A DNA stretch of 58,200 bases from an uncultured Methanobrevibacter sp. GTDB taxonomy: Archaea; Methanobacteriota; Methanobacteria; Methanobacteriales; Methanobacteriaceae. How positions within the stretch are numbered: the first letter of the stretch is position 1; each line of letters opens with the position of its first letter. The position numbers and the translations under genes were made by a program. Shown in pieces: positions 43,325 through 52,313 of the stretch. The DNA lies in assembly GCA_900317865.1 (NCBI GenBank), contig ONIK01000023.1:1-58200 (forward strand), given 5' to 3'. The notes below the pieces were generated by a model, which searched no databases, had not been told where the DNA came from, and saw only the letters and a program-made list of their open reading frames with translations.

Positions 43325-44434
43325 ATGGGAATTGAAGATATTTTAATGCATGATGAAAGTCTTTTCCAAAATATTAATGCATTTGATCCAGATTACTTGC
43401 CTCCAAATTATAATTACAGAGATACTCAAATGGAAGCTATGGCAATGGCAATAAGGCCAGCTATGCGTGGAGGACAGCCATCAAATGCAGTGGTACTTGG
43501 ATCACCTGCAACAGGGAAAACAACAGCAATTAAAAAAGTCTATGAACTTGTAGAAAAAAACACCGAAAAAGTTGTCTGCGTTTATATTAACTGTCAGTTG
43601 CACACTACAAGATTCGGCATTATTTCACAGGTTCACAAAAAGATTTTCGGATATTTGCCTCCTGAAACCGGCGTTCCCTTTGCAAGGGTTTATGAAAAAG
43701 TCATGCTTGAACTTCAAAAAAATAATCAGTCATTAATATTGGCATTGGATGATGTCAACTACCTGTTCCAAAGCAATAATGCAAATAAGTTATTTTATGA
43801 TATTCTTAGGGCATATGAGGAATATGAGGGTGTAAAAACATCCATTTTTGCAATATTGTCTGATTTGGAATTTAAATATGCATTTGATAAAAACGTAAAT
43901 ACGGTCTTCATTCCTCAGGAAATTACATTCCCACCTTATTCTTATTCTGAAGTTGAAGATATCTTAAGAGACAGAGTTAATGCAGGATTTTTCCCTGGTG
44001 TTTTAAATGATGACATTTTAGAACAGATTGCAATGTATACATTTGACAACGGTGATTTAAGGACTGGCATTAACCTTCTTAGAAGCTGCGGCAATATTGC
44101 TGAAGCTGATGCATCAAGGGAAATAAAGCAGGAACATTTTGACCAGGCAATTGATTCGTTGGTTTCAGTAAATGTATCTCAAATTTTATCTTCACTGACT
44201 AATGTTGAAAACAGTTTGCTTAAATTAATTATTGAAAGTAAGCCTAATATCACAGCAGGTGAGTTAGGTGAGCTATTCCGTGAAAAAGAAAAAGTTAGCT
44301 ATTCATCTTATGCCAGAACTCTTGATAAGCTTGAATTTTTAAGATTAATAGATACAAAATATACAGGATCAGGATCCAGAGGTAATTCACGTGAAGTAAT
44401 TCTTCGTTTTGATCCTGATGATTTTAATATTTAA
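43325..44434 (+). CDS. Orc1/Cdc6-family replication initiator
   Basis: An AAA+ ATPase of 369 residues. The Walker A motif is GSPATGKTT (about residue 60), Walker B LILALDDVNYL, and the sensor region contains AILSDLEF. The C-terminal part (about 280-369) is a winged helix (TAGELGELFREKEKVSYSSY, then LDKLEFLRLI). It recognises origins and loads the MCM helicase. Methanobacteriales usually carry more than one paralogue; which one this is cannot be told. No clear origin repeats were found beside it, but a long inverted repeat lies just downstream. Confidence 0.88.
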   Translation: MGIEDILMHDESLFQNINAFDPDYLPPNYNYRDTQMEAMAMAIRPAMRGGQPSNAVVLGSPATGKTTAIKKVYELVEKNTEKVVCVYINCQLHTTRFGIISQVHKKIFGYLPPETGVPFARVYEKVMLELQKNNQSLILALDDVNYLFQSNNANKLFYDILRAYEEYEGVKTSIFAILSDLEFKYAFDKNVNTVFIPQEITFPPYSYSEVEDILRDRVNAGFFPGVLNDDILEQIAMYTFDNGDLRTGINLLRSCGNIAEADASREIKQEHFDQAIDSLVSVNVSQILSSLTNVENSLLKLIIESKPNITAGELGELFREKEKVSYSSYARTLDKLEFLRLIDTKYTGSGSRGNSREVILRFDPDDFNI

Positions 44435-44468
44435 GCCTGTATATTTTAAGGAAGTTAGTTTTTGTATT

Positions 44469-44538
44469 TAATTAGATTAATTGCAAGATAACGCCCTTTT
44501 GTACTTATAGCCTAAGGGTTTGGTATTTAATCTAATTA
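44469..44538. terminator. Nested inverted repeat between convergent genes
   Basis: TAATTAGATTAA (44469-44480) is perfectly inverted at 44527-44538 (12 bp). Inside, CCCTT (44494-44498) pairs with AAGGG (44514-44518). It sits between the ends of orc1/cdc6 and the small minus-strand gene, so a shared terminator is the simplest reading. A structured RNA or an origin-linked element is possible. Confidence 0.45.
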
Positions 44539-44552
44539 TACTTATGTCCCAT

Positions 44553-44732
44553 TTATAAGAGATATGGGTTTTGTGCTGTAACAATAGAAAGCACAGAAAA
44601 AAGTAACACTACAAATACAGTGAGCGTTACCATGCAAGCTTGAATATCTAAATTTAAATATGCAATTTCATCAATTACAGAAGTTCTTTTTCTTAAATCG
44701 GCTCTTTTTGCAGTATTGTTATTTTTAAACAT
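44553..44732 (-). CDS. Small single-pass membrane protein (59 aa)
   Basis: The ATG at 44732 opens a frame with a basic N-terminus (FKNNNTAKRADLRKR), a short linker, and one strong hydrophobic helix (MVTLTVFVVLLFSVLSIV), ending TAQNPYLL. The layout suggests a cytoplasmic basic head and a membrane anchor. I do not recognise the family. It lies between orc1/cdc6 and archease, convergent with the former and divergent from the latter. Confidence 0.55.
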   Translation of the reverse strand: MFKNNNTAKRADLRKRTSVIDEIAYLNLDIQACMVTLTVFVVLLFSVLSIVTAQNPYLL

Positions 44733-44824
44733 AATATCACATCACTATATTTAAGTTGTTTGATATCCATATATAAGCAAAGAGCAAGAGAGCATTTGAA
44801 GAGTATTATTTCGAAGGTAAAATC

Positions 44825-45247
44825 ATGAAAAAATTTGAATATTTTGACGTTACAGCGGATATTGGATTTTATGCATTTGGTAAAAACTTAAATGAAGCTT
44901 TTGAAAATGCAGGACTTGCAATGTTTAACATAATATCCAATACTGATAATATTGATAAAATAAAATCAATTGATTTCGAAATAACGTCTGAAGATAATGT
45001 ATCTTTATTGTACGACTATTTAGAAGAATTATTGTTTTATCATGAGGTTGAATTCATGTTGTTCAGCGAATTCAGTGTCCAAATCAGTCAAGTTGATGAT
45101 GCTTATTATCTTAAAGCTATTATAAAAGGTGAAGATATAAATTGGGATAAGCATGAGCGAAATTGTGAAATAAAAGCCATTACTTTTCATCAGATGGAAG
45201 TTGACATATCTGATGTAGTATCACTAAAGGCAATTGTGGATTTGTAA
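44825..45247 (+). CDS. Archease, RtcB-activating protein
   Basis: A 140-residue SHS2-fold protein. The start FEYFDVTADIGFYAFGKNLN carries the conserved Asp of the Asp-x-x-Gly region. YLEELLFYHEVEFMLFSEF is the second family block, and ITFHQMEVDI near the end contains the conserved His. Archease speeds up guanylation of RtcB, the tRNA-splicing ligase. The rtcB gene itself is in this window, about 5 kb downstream on the same strand. Confidence 0.88.
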   Translation: MKKFEYFDVTADIGFYAFGKNLNEAFENAGLAMFNIISNTDNIDKIKSIDFEITSEDNVSLLYDYLEELLFYHEVEFMLFSEFSVQISQVDDAYYLKAIIKGEDINWDKHERNCEIKAITFHQMEVDISDVVSLKAIVDL

Positions 45248-45280
45248 AATTATAAATAAAATGCTAACCAACATAATATT

Positions 45281-45601
45281 ATGAGAAAAATTAGAACTAC
45301 GTCCCGATTATTTGAACAGATATTAGGTGTTTTAGGTTCATTTTTATGTTTGATTTCAGGATCATTTATATTGCTTATTGAAAGTGGAGGTTCTGAAGGA
45401 TATTCATTTTTAGGATTATTGGCTATTATTGGGGCATTTATAGGTTTTATATCTTCATATTATGTTAATAAACATGTTGAAGCTGCAGGTATTGGTTTTG
45501 TGCTTGCAGCGATTCTTGTGTTGATTGGAACTCCTCATTTGGCTAAAATTTGCTCAATAGTCCTTTTGATTGCAGGTATTTCTGCATTATTTAGGAAGTA
45601 A
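45281..45601 (+). CDS. DUF4064-like small membrane protein
   Basis: The protein has 106 residues with a basic N-terminus (MRKIRTTSRLFEQ) and four hydrophobic helices separated by short loops. The pattern EQILGVLGSFLCLISG is like DUF4064 proteins. Function unknown. It follows archease by 33 nt and may share its transcript. Confidence 0.6.
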   Translation: MRKIRTTSRLFEQILGVLGSFLCLISGSFILLIESGGSEGYSFLGLLAIIGAFIGFISSYYVNKHVEAAGIGFVLAAILVLIGTPHLAKICSIVLLIAGISALFRK

Positions 45602-45810
45602 TATTTGCAGTTGGTATTTCAATTTTGAGATTCCATTCAATTATCTTTTTTTTGATTATTTCATTTACAATAATTGAACAAAAATTTTATTTTCTCTTGT
45701 AAAAAACATATGGTGGCTATGAAATTCATCTTTTTAATTATTTTTTTTAATATTGTATAAATTTTTAATTAAATTATGAATATTAGTCTGTCTTTTTAAT
45801 AAAATGTTGT

Positions 45811-45846
45811 GCAAGCAATTACTTACTTGCGAGAAAGATTATATAG
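45811..45846 (+). promoter_or_regulatory. Palindromic box and TATA before a non-coding stretch (site C)
   Basis: GCAAGC-AATT-ACTTAC (45811-45826) is followed by TTGCGAGAAAGA and TTATATAG (45839-45846). Arms, spacer length, the TGCGA element and the distance to TATA match sites A and B. No gene starts within 380 nt downstream on this strand. Confidence 0.6.
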
Positions 45847-45865
45847 TTAATTTTGGATAAAAATA

Positions 45866-46230
45866 AATATAGATTATATTGGGTAAATTTTTTGCTTGAT
45901 ATTATGTCATGGCCAATGACACAATAATGTGGGGTACATTTGTAGAGGCCTAGTATAATTATGGGAGATGGAATATATCCAGGTTTTGTAATTACGGCAA
46001 AAGTCTATTGTTAATTATGTAATTTAAAAAATTTAAATGTCATATGGGGATATTAACGGGAGAAACACGAAAAATAATTTAATGGACTTTTGAAATAAAC
46101 ATGGTATATGATATTTGAAAGGCTTCCAAGGTATCATGCTGCATAGCTGGGGAGTATTGTAGTATAAATGAAGTTTTTAAATATTCGTGTCTTTCATTAA
46201 TAAAGTATTTTAAAGCGAAACCTGGTTTAT
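45866..46230 (+). ncRNA. Candidate regulated non-coding RNA
   Basis: The predicted start lies about 25 nt after the TATA box of site C; both ends are estimates. The stretch has more G and C (about 30-37% in most 60-nt blocks) than ordinary spacers in this window. It lacks open frames and has a perfect short hairpin, TGTCAT-GGCCA-ATGACA (45905-45921), and G-rich segments such as GGGGAGTATTG. I recognise no known RNA family. It could instead be the remnant of a deleted surface gene. Confidence 0.35.
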
Positions 46231-46325
46231 TCTATTTAATACTTATTTTATCAACTTAATGTTGGGATTATTTTTTAAAAGTAATTTTTGAATCATTATT
46301 AAAATAAAAAAAGAAGAGGATATGA

Positions 46326-47300
46326 TTAATCCCCTTTTGCTGCAATAGTAATTTTATTTGAAATTGCTGCTTGACCGTATTGTGAAGTGATGATGTATTC
46401 TCCGGGCATTAATCTGATGTTTAGGCTAGCAGTTCCATTTTCATCAGTGGTTCTATTGTAGAATACTCCGTTGATGTTGAATGTGATGTTTGCACCGGTT
46501 TGTGCTTCACCTTCTCCATCGACCAATGTTGCCTTGAATTGTGTTCCGTCCAGATATGTCATCTTCACATCTTCAGCGGTCAATACTGGAAGTACTGTAA
46601 TGTTATAGGACATTTGAAGACCGGTTAAAGGATCTGTTGCAGTCAATATGTATTTTCCAGGGTTTAGGTTGATGTTTAATTTTGCAGTTCCGTTTTCATT
46701 GGTTGTACGGTTGTAAAATACTCCGTTAATATTCATAACAATCTGTTTGTCTGCTACAGGACTGCCATCACCATCAATTAAATTAATATAGAACTGAGAA
46801 TCATTTCTATAATATTTTACTAAATTATCTGCAATTAATGTAGGTAAAACTGTGATGTCATATGACATTTGAAGACCGGTTAAAGGATCTGTTGCAGTCA
46901 ATATGTATTTTCCTGGGTTTAGGTTGATGTTTAATTTTGCGATTCCATTTGCATTGGTTGTGCGGTTGTAGAATACTCCGTTGATGTTCATTAAAATATT
47001 GGTATTGGATACTAAATTTCCTGAACCGTTAATTAATGCAATGTAGAATTGTGATTCGTTTTTAAATGTTTTAACAAGATTTTCTGCGATTAAAGTAGGC
47101 AATACTTCAATGGTGTTCAATGTAGTAAGATTGCCGTATGTTGTTTTTATTGTGTAGTTTCCAGGATTTAAGTTAATATTCATGCGTGCAACACCGTTTT
47201 CATTACTGGTACGAGTATAATTTCCACCATTAATTTCAAATAGCACTGTTTCATTTGCAGCACCAACAAATGCATCAAATTGTGATTCGTTTTTATAGAT
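46326..47300 (-). repeat. Four Ig-like coding repeats of the protease-adhesin
   Basis: Four units of about 75-90 codons share LVK.(Y/F).N(E/D)SQF, NGVFYNRTT(N/D)(A/E)NG and LNPGKY. Units two and three are nearly identical over TATDPLTGLQMSY, which suggests recent duplication. Confidence 0.75.
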
Positions 47301-49772
47301 TTTAACTAAATTTTCGGTCTGTAAAACTAAATCTGAATCTTTTGCATAAACTTTTAGTGACACTGTTTGTGATGAATCTAAATTTTTCCATTCGTCATTT
47401 ATCATTATGTAAGTTTTATTTTCTTCGTAATGTTGTCTTGAATCTATTAGGAAATAACAGCAGTCTTTTTTCATTACTACTGTGAAATTATCATTTTCTT
47501 TCAATAGGATTTCTTTTGTTAATTTAACTGTGTGGAAACCTGGGAAAGGTGCAGTTCCGTTTTGCGTATGCATTAATTTGTCATTAACATAAATTTCCAA
47601 TGTGTAATTTTCTTTTTCTTTGAAATATGTTCCGACTGCACTTATTGTATCGTTTCCTGTTGATTCGTAGGTTGTTTTATATCCTTTGGTTTCATTAACA
47701 AAGAAATTTCCTCCAAGGTCTGTCTGGTAATTTTTAGTGTAGTTTTCAGTATTGTTAATAATAAAACCGATTGCAAATGTTATATTTAATAGGCTTGTAT
47801 CATAGTATGATATGTAGTAATATCCGTCTTTTCCGGAATTAGTTCCCCAGCTGTTTTTAATAATAAATGCTCCATCTCCTGGTGGAGTCCTATTAAAATT
47901 ACTTCTGGAATAGTTATCGTCCCAACCAACAATTGAAATAGCATGGTTAGTTGTATTTTTTACATTTTGGTAATATGCTGCGGTTTTTTCATTGAGGTCG
48001 GATTTATTACCTGATACATAATATCCTGTTGTAACTGATCCGCAGTCTATTATTGCTCTTTTGAGCTTATCATTGTCTGTAGCATTGTTACGTGAAGGGA
48101 CAAAAAGTGCATCTTGGATATGGATGTTTTCGTCTGTTCCTATTAATGGAGATATTTTGCCTAATTCATCATAAGTATCATATTCTGAAGGGAATACTCC
48201 CAACCAACTTAAAATATATACTAATCCTTGTTCTCTTATTCCACCTTCCTCAGTATCTTTTATTCCATATTTTGTATATTTCAGCATACTGTTTTGCATA
48301 TTGTTTTCTGAGAAATCATATTCTATTCCTGTTGTTTTTAATAATGCAGCTTCCAATGCTCCACATGTACCGAAAGTCCAGCAGGAACCCATGTTTCCTT
48401 GGTTTTTTACTGAACTTACCCATCCATAGTCACGTGCATCAAAATGGGAAGGTAAATCTTTTATGGTGATATTGGTCTCGTTAATCACGATTTTTGCACC
48501 AATTTCTTTTATAATGCTGGCATAATCGGTATCATTTAAATATAACTTATCATTTCCTTTATTGTAATTTATTTCATAGTCTCTCGCGAAAACGGCATGT
48601 ATGGCTTCACCGCCATTATTTTGAAATATATTATACATAATCTCAAATTCGCTATCATAACAATAGATTGCATTTTTGGTATTGTTTACAAAGGAATTAT
48701 TCTTTATGACTGAATCTTCGGAATAATCTAAATATAATCCTCCACCATTAAAGTTTTCTGATGAATTAATTTTATTTCCAATAATTTCATTGTTTGTTAA
48801 TATTATATCTGCATTTGATATATATATTGCTCCACCATCATATTCTGCAGTGTTTTCTGTCAGTGTAGAGTTTGCTATAATTAAATTACCTCCTAAATGA
48901 CAAATTGCTCCTCCAAAATCTCCTGATGCATTAATGATTGTTACATTGTTCAACATCAATACAGTTTCATCTGAAATGTCGCTAAATATTGCTCCTCCAT
49001 TCTTTTCGGCACTGGTGTTTATAAACTCTGTATTGCTAATAATTACATTGTTTTCCCCTTTAAATGCGACTGCTCCTCCAGTCATTTTTGCATTTAAATT
49101 AATGAAATATGTGTCTTTTATTATTGTTTCTCTCTCACTGTATATTGCTGTTGCATATTTTGCTGTTGAGTTTATAAAAGCACAACCGCTAATGTTGAGA
49201 TTACCAGTTTCTTCGGCATAAATCATTGAAAAAGTTAAATCTGTCATATTTGCAAAGACAGAATCTTTAATGTCTACCTGTCCTTCATCGTCTATATATA
49301 AATCTCCGTTACTTGCATGATTATTTGTGAAGATACAATTGTTAATACTTGCATCTCCGCTGGCAGCTATTGAAGCCCCATTTTTTCCATGGTTGTTTAT
49401 AAATGTAACGTTTTCAAAGTTCATTAACTCGGATCCATAAGCAGCCCCACCCATGTTATTACTTCCGTTTATCAAGTTAAGATTTTTTAAAGTAACATTA
49501 TTTCCCATAATATGGAATATTCTTGCTTGATTTGAACCGTCTATAGTATGGCCGTTACCATCTACGATGAAGTTGCTTTTTGAAATTGTAATTCCGTTTT
49601 TTAATCCGCTATCTGTCGAATTATCATATATATAATTTTGAGTCAGTTCAATACTGTCAGTACTGCTTGATATATCTGTCTGCAGTGATGTAAAGTTTCC
49701 ATCCTCGGCGGAAACTGCACTGATAGATATAAACAGAACTATAAGTATTAAAAAAAAGTTTAATTTTTTCAA
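46326..49772 (-). CDS. Secreted adhesin-like protein with papain-type (C1) peptidase domain (1148 aa)
   Basis: The start is a TTG with GAGGAGG 8-10 nt upstream. After a signal peptide (residues 1-22) a parallel beta-helix runs to about residue 435 (DGNGHTIDGSN; NCIFTNN; GGAIY steps). A C1 peptidase domain follows (about 445-700): GSCWTF holds the catalytic Cys, NHAISIVGWDDNY the His, and IKNSWGTNSGKDGYYYISY the Asn. A beta-rich region comes next, then four Ig-like repeats of 75-90 residues (each with NGVFYNRTT or NGGNYTRTS, and NLNPGKY). No anchor is visible. It may cleave cell-wall or host/partner peptides while bound at the surface. Confidence 0.85.
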   Translation of the reverse strand: MKKLNFFLILIVLFISISAVSAEDGNFTSLQTDISSSTDSIELTQNYIYDNSTDSGLKNGITISKSNFIVDGNGHTIDGSNQARIFHIMGNNVTLKNLNLINGSNNMGGAAYGSELMNFENVTFINNHGKNGASIAASGDASINNCIFTNNHASNGDLYIDDEGQVDIKDSVFANMTDLTFSMIYAEETGNLNISGCAFINSTAKYATAIYSERETIIKDTYFINLNAKMTGGAVAFKGENNVIISNTEFINTSAEKNGGAIFSDISDETVLMLNNVTIINASGDFGGAICHLGGNLIIANSTLTENTAEYDGGAIYISNADIILTNNEIIGNKINSSENFNGGGLYLDYSEDSVIKNNSFVNNTKNAIYCYDSEFEIMYNIFQNNGGEAIHAVFARDYEINYNKGNDKLYLNDTDYASIIKEIGAKIVINETNITIKDLPSHFDARDYGWVSSVKNQGNMGSCWTFGTCGALEAALLKTTGIEYDFSENNMQNSMLKYTKYGIKDTEEGGIREQGLVYILSWLGVFPSEYDTYDELGKISPLIGTDENIHIQDALFVPSRNNATDNDKLKRAIIDCGSVTTGYYVSGNKSDLNEKTAAYYQNVKNTTNHAISIVGWDDNYSRSNFNRTPPGDGAFIIKNSWGTNSGKDGYYYISYYDTSLLNITFAIGFIINNTENYTKNYQTDLGGNFFVNETKGYKTTYESTGNDTISAVGTYFKEKENYTLEIYVNDKLMHTQNGTAPFPGFHTVKLTKEILLKENDNFTVVMKKDCCYFLIDSRQHYEENKTYIMINDEWKNLDSSQTVSLKVYAKDSDLVLQTENLVKIYKNESQFDAFVGAANETVLFEINGGNYTRTSNENGVARMNINLNPGNYTIKTTYGNLTTLNTIEVLPTLIAENLVKTFKNESQFYIALINGSGNLVSNTNILMNINGVFYNRTTNANGIAKLNINLNPGKYILTATDPLTGLQMSYDITVLPTLIADNLVKYYRNDSQFYINLIDGDGSPVADKQIVMNINGVFYNRTTNENGTAKLNINLNPGKYILTATDPLTGLQMSYNITVLPVLTAEDVKMTYLDGTQFKATLVDGEGEAQTGANITFNINGVFYNRTTDENGTASLNIRLMPGEYIITSQYGQAAISNKITIAAKGD

Positions 49773-50092
49773 TTTATTTTCCTCCTCTATATTGTAATCT
49801 ATATATTTATATTATTAAAATATTTTACATTATTTTGTATTAATTATTATGTTTTATCTAAAAAAATCAATTAATGTTCAGTTTATTGAAAAATTAAATT
49901 AAGATGTCATACTTTTTTTGGCATTTGTACTATTTTAAAAAAATATCTATTAATAATTTTTCAAAACGAAAGACTTTATAACCAGATAAATTATTTTTGG
50001 TGGAAATATTTTTTCATTGATTTTTGGATTTCAAGATAAATTATTTAATCAATTAAATCAAAATATTAAAACATACTAAACTCGTGATTTTT
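49773..50092. other. Divergent promoter region of protease-adhesin and rtcB
   Basis: On the minus side there are TATA-like stretches (about 49795-49815) and the GGAGG site. On the plus side CTTTATAACC (near 49974) is a likely TATA of rtcB, and GTGAT just before 50093 is its ribosome binding site. No gene and no palindromic box of the A/B/C type were found. Confidence 0.45.
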
Positions 50093-51541
50093 ATGACTAT
50101 CAAAGATGAAATTAAAAAAATTAGGGATAATGTATATGAAGTTCCCGGAAGCTATAATAAAAAAATGAGAGCTTCAGGAAGATTATATATTGATGATGAA
50201 AGTTTTGATGCTCTTGAAGAGGGTGCAGTCCAGCAAATAGTTAATGTTGCATGTCTGCCGGGCATATTCAGATACTCCATTGCAATGCCGGATATTCATT
50301 TTGGATATGGTTTTCCAATAGGTGGGGTTGCAGCATTCAGCATGAGAAACGGTATTGTGTCTCCTGGGGGTGTAGGATTTGACATTAATTGTGGAGTAAG
50401 ACTGATAAAATCAAATTTGCGCCAAGAAGATATTCAGGACCACTTGGATGAGCTTGTTGATGCTTTATTTAAAAACATTCCTTCAGGTGTTGGTTCCAAA
50501 GGTAAAGTAAAACTCTCCGGAAACGACATTAATGATGTTCTCGATTATGGTGCTGAATGGGCTGTTGAAAATGGCTACGGATGGGATGAAGATCTTGAAG
50601 TTTTAGAGGAAAACGGTAGGATTAAGGCGGCAGACTCATCAGAAGTTAGTGACAAAGCCAAAAAAAGAGGAATCCCTCAGTTAGGTTCTCTTGGTTCAGG
50701 TAATCATTTCCTTGAAATTCAGGTCGTTGATGAAATTTACAACGAAGAAGTGGCAAAAATTTATGGTCTGGAAAAGGGAATGATTGTCATCATGGTTCAC
50801 ACAGGTTCCCGTGGCTGCGGACACCAGGTATGTTCTGATTATTTGAGATTAATGGATAAGGCTTACAAAAACTATAAAATAGATATTGCTGACAGACAGC
50901 TTGCCTGTGCACCTCTTGATTCTAAAGAAGCTCAAAGCTATTTAAAAGCAATGTATGCTGCGGCTAATTATGCATGGGCAAACAGACAGATGATTACCCA
51001 TTGGATTCGCGAATCCTTTGAAGAGGTTTTAGGCAAATCTGCTCGCGACATGGACATGCAGATTGTTTATGATGTGGCCCATAATATTGCTAAAGAGGAA
51101 ACTCATGATTTCAAAGGCAATGACATGGAAGTTCTTGTTCACAGAAAAGGTGCAACCAGAGCATTCGGACCTGGCCGTGAAGAAGTTCCGTTAAAATATC
51201 GTGAAGTTGGCCAGCCCGTTTTAATTCCTGGAACTATGGGAACTGCTTCCTATGTATTGCATGGAACACAAACGGCAATGGAGGAAACTTTCGGTTCAAC
51301 AGCACATGGTGCAGGAAGAATACTTTCACGTTCACAAGCTAAAAAAGACTACAAACCTGAAGATATCGTTAATAATATGGAAAGTAACGGAATTAAAATT
51401 AAAGCAACATCCAAAAATGTCATTGCTGAAGAAGCTCCGGGAGCATATAAGGATGTTGACAGTGTAGTTCGCGTTTCTGATTCTACAGGTATTGCCAAAC
51501 TTGTTGCAAAAGTCAAGCCTTTGGCTGTTACAAAAGGATAG
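50093..51541 (+). CDS. rtcB: RtcB, 3'-phosphate tRNA-splicing ligase
   Basis: The enzyme joins tRNA halves after intron removal, using GTP and Mn2+. Visible motifs: MPDIHFGYGFPIGGV, PGGVGFDINCGVRLI with metal-binding Asp and Cys, GSLGSGNHFLEI, VHTGSRGCGHQV, VLVHRKGATRAFGPG, LIPGTMGTASYVL, and STAHGAGRILSRSQAKK with the His that takes GMP. The length of about 482 residues is usual. I start it at the ATG at 50093 because the upstream GTG (50084) is part of a GTGAT ribosome binding site. It heads an operon with the phosphorylase, flavoprotein and NifX-like genes. Its helper archease is nearby. Confidence 0.93.
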   Translation: MTIKDEIKKIRDNVYEVPGSYNKKMRASGRLYIDDESFDALEEGAVQQIVNVACLPGIFRYSIAMPDIHFGYGFPIGGVAAFSMRNGIVSPGGVGFDINCGVRLIKSNLRQEDIQDHLDELVDALFKNIPSGVGSKGKVKLSGNDINDVLDYGAEWAVENGYGWDEDLEVLEENGRIKAADSSEVSDKAKKRGIPQLGSLGSGNHFLEIQVVDEIYNEEVAKIYGLEKGMIVIMVHTGSRGCGHQVCSDYLRLMDKAYKNYKIDIADRQLACAPLDSKEAQSYLKAMYAAANYAWANRQMITHWIRESFEEVLGKSARDMDMQIVYDVAHNIAKEETHDFKGNDMEVLVHRKGATRAFGPGREEVPLKYREVGQPVLIPGTMGTASYVLHGTQTAMEETFGSTAHGAGRILSRSQAKKDYKPEDIVNNMESNGIKIKATSKNVIAEEAPGAYKDVDSVVRVSDSTGIAKLVAKVKPLAVTKG

Positions 51542-51548
51542 TAATATC

Positions 51549-52304
51549 ATGATTGGAATTATCGGCGGAAGTGGGGTTTATGAAATAACCTCTAAGGCAG
51601 ACAATGTTGAAAAGAAGATAGTCAGTACAGATTACGGTGATGTTGAGGTATCTATTTTAGATATCTTCTCAAAAAAAGTTGCATTCATCCCAAGACATGC
51701 CTCAGGTCATAGTATTCCTCCACATAAGATCAATTTCAGAGCCAATATTGATGCACTTAAAAACGTTGGAGTTACTCAAATATTATCAACTAATTCTGTA
51801 GGTTCTATGAATTTGGAAATGCCTCCTGGTTCATTTGTCATTCCTGATGATTTCCTTGATTTTTCGGAAAATCGTGAAAAGACATTTTATGAGGATAAAG
51901 TAGTTCATATTGATGTTACTGAACCATATTGTCCTCATTTAAGAGATATTTTAAAGGAATCTGGTGACGTGATATTGGGAGGAACCTACGTCTGTACGCA
52001 GGGTCCTAGATTCGAAACCCCTGCAGAAATAAAAATGTTTAAAATGCTGGGTGGAGATCTGGTTGGTATGACAGGTCTTCCTGAAGTGACTTTGGCTCGT
52101 GAAAGGGAAATGTGCTATAATTCAATATGTATAGTTTCCAATTATGCTTCAGGAATATCAGAAAATGAACTGACAATAGATGAAGTTTTTGAAATGGTGC
52201 AGTCTCTTGAAAAGGATTTGCTTGAATTAATCTATAATTTCATTAAGAATGCTGATGATTGTGACTGTTCCTGTAATCATGCATTGGATGGTGCTGAAGT
52301 TTAG
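51549..52304 (+). CDS. 5'-methylthioadenosine/methylthioinosine phosphorylase family
   Basis: A purine nucleoside phosphorylase of the MTAP branch. It begins MIGIIGGSGVYEIT, the phosphate-binding start of the family, so the in-frame upstream extension is not used. Other marks are FIPRHASGHSIPPHKINFRA, LSTNSVGSMN, TQGPRFETPAEI and GMTGLPEVTLARE. It splits methylthio-purine nucleosides with phosphate and so recycles the by-product of S-adenosylmethionine use. Methanogen relatives may prefer methylthioinosine; the base preference cannot be decided here. The Cys-rich tail CDCSCNH is unusual. It starts 7 nt after rtcB. Confidence 0.87.
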   Translation: MIGIIGGSGVYEITSKADNVEKKIVSTDYGDVEVSILDIFSKKVAFIPRHASGHSIPPHKINFRANIDALKNVGVTQILSTNSVGSMNLEMPPGSFVIPDDFLDFSENREKTFYEDKVVHIDVTEPYCPHLRDILKESGDVILGGTYVCTQGPRFETPAEIKMFKMLGGDLVGMTGLPEVTLAREREMCYNSICIVSNYASGISENELTIDEVFEMVQSLEKDLLELIYNFIKNADDCDCSCNHALDGAEV

Positions 52305-52313
52305 GGTGACACT

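Larger units (their letters stand above)
44435..44824. other. Region between orc1/cdc6 and archease
   Basis: It holds the large hairpin (44469-44538), a 59-codon gene on the minus strand (44553-44732), and the archease promoter with GAAGGT before the ATG. Confidence 0.6.
45602..46325. other. 724-nt region without genes, with a regulated promoter
   Basis: No open frame of useful length is present on either strand. The palindromic box and TATA of site C lie at 45811-45846. Downstream is a candidate RNA (about 45866-46230). The end of the region leads into the 3' end of the convergent protease-adhesin gene. Confidence 0.6.

Noticed and set aside
44435..44824. Replication origin beside orc1/cdc6
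   Set aside because: No repeated origin-recognition boxes were visible; only one nested inverted repeat was found.
45866..46230. tRNA or known structural RNA
   Set aside because: No cloverleaf, T-loop (GTTCRANNC) or other familiar RNA signature was found in this stretch or in other spacers.
50084..50092. GTG start for rtcB
   Set aside because: The GTG belongs to a GTGAT ribosome binding site in front of the ATG at 50093.
51492..51548. N-terminal extension of the phosphorylase from an earlier start
   Set aside because: It overlaps the end of rtcB, and the family begins at MIGIIGGSG, encoded from 51549.
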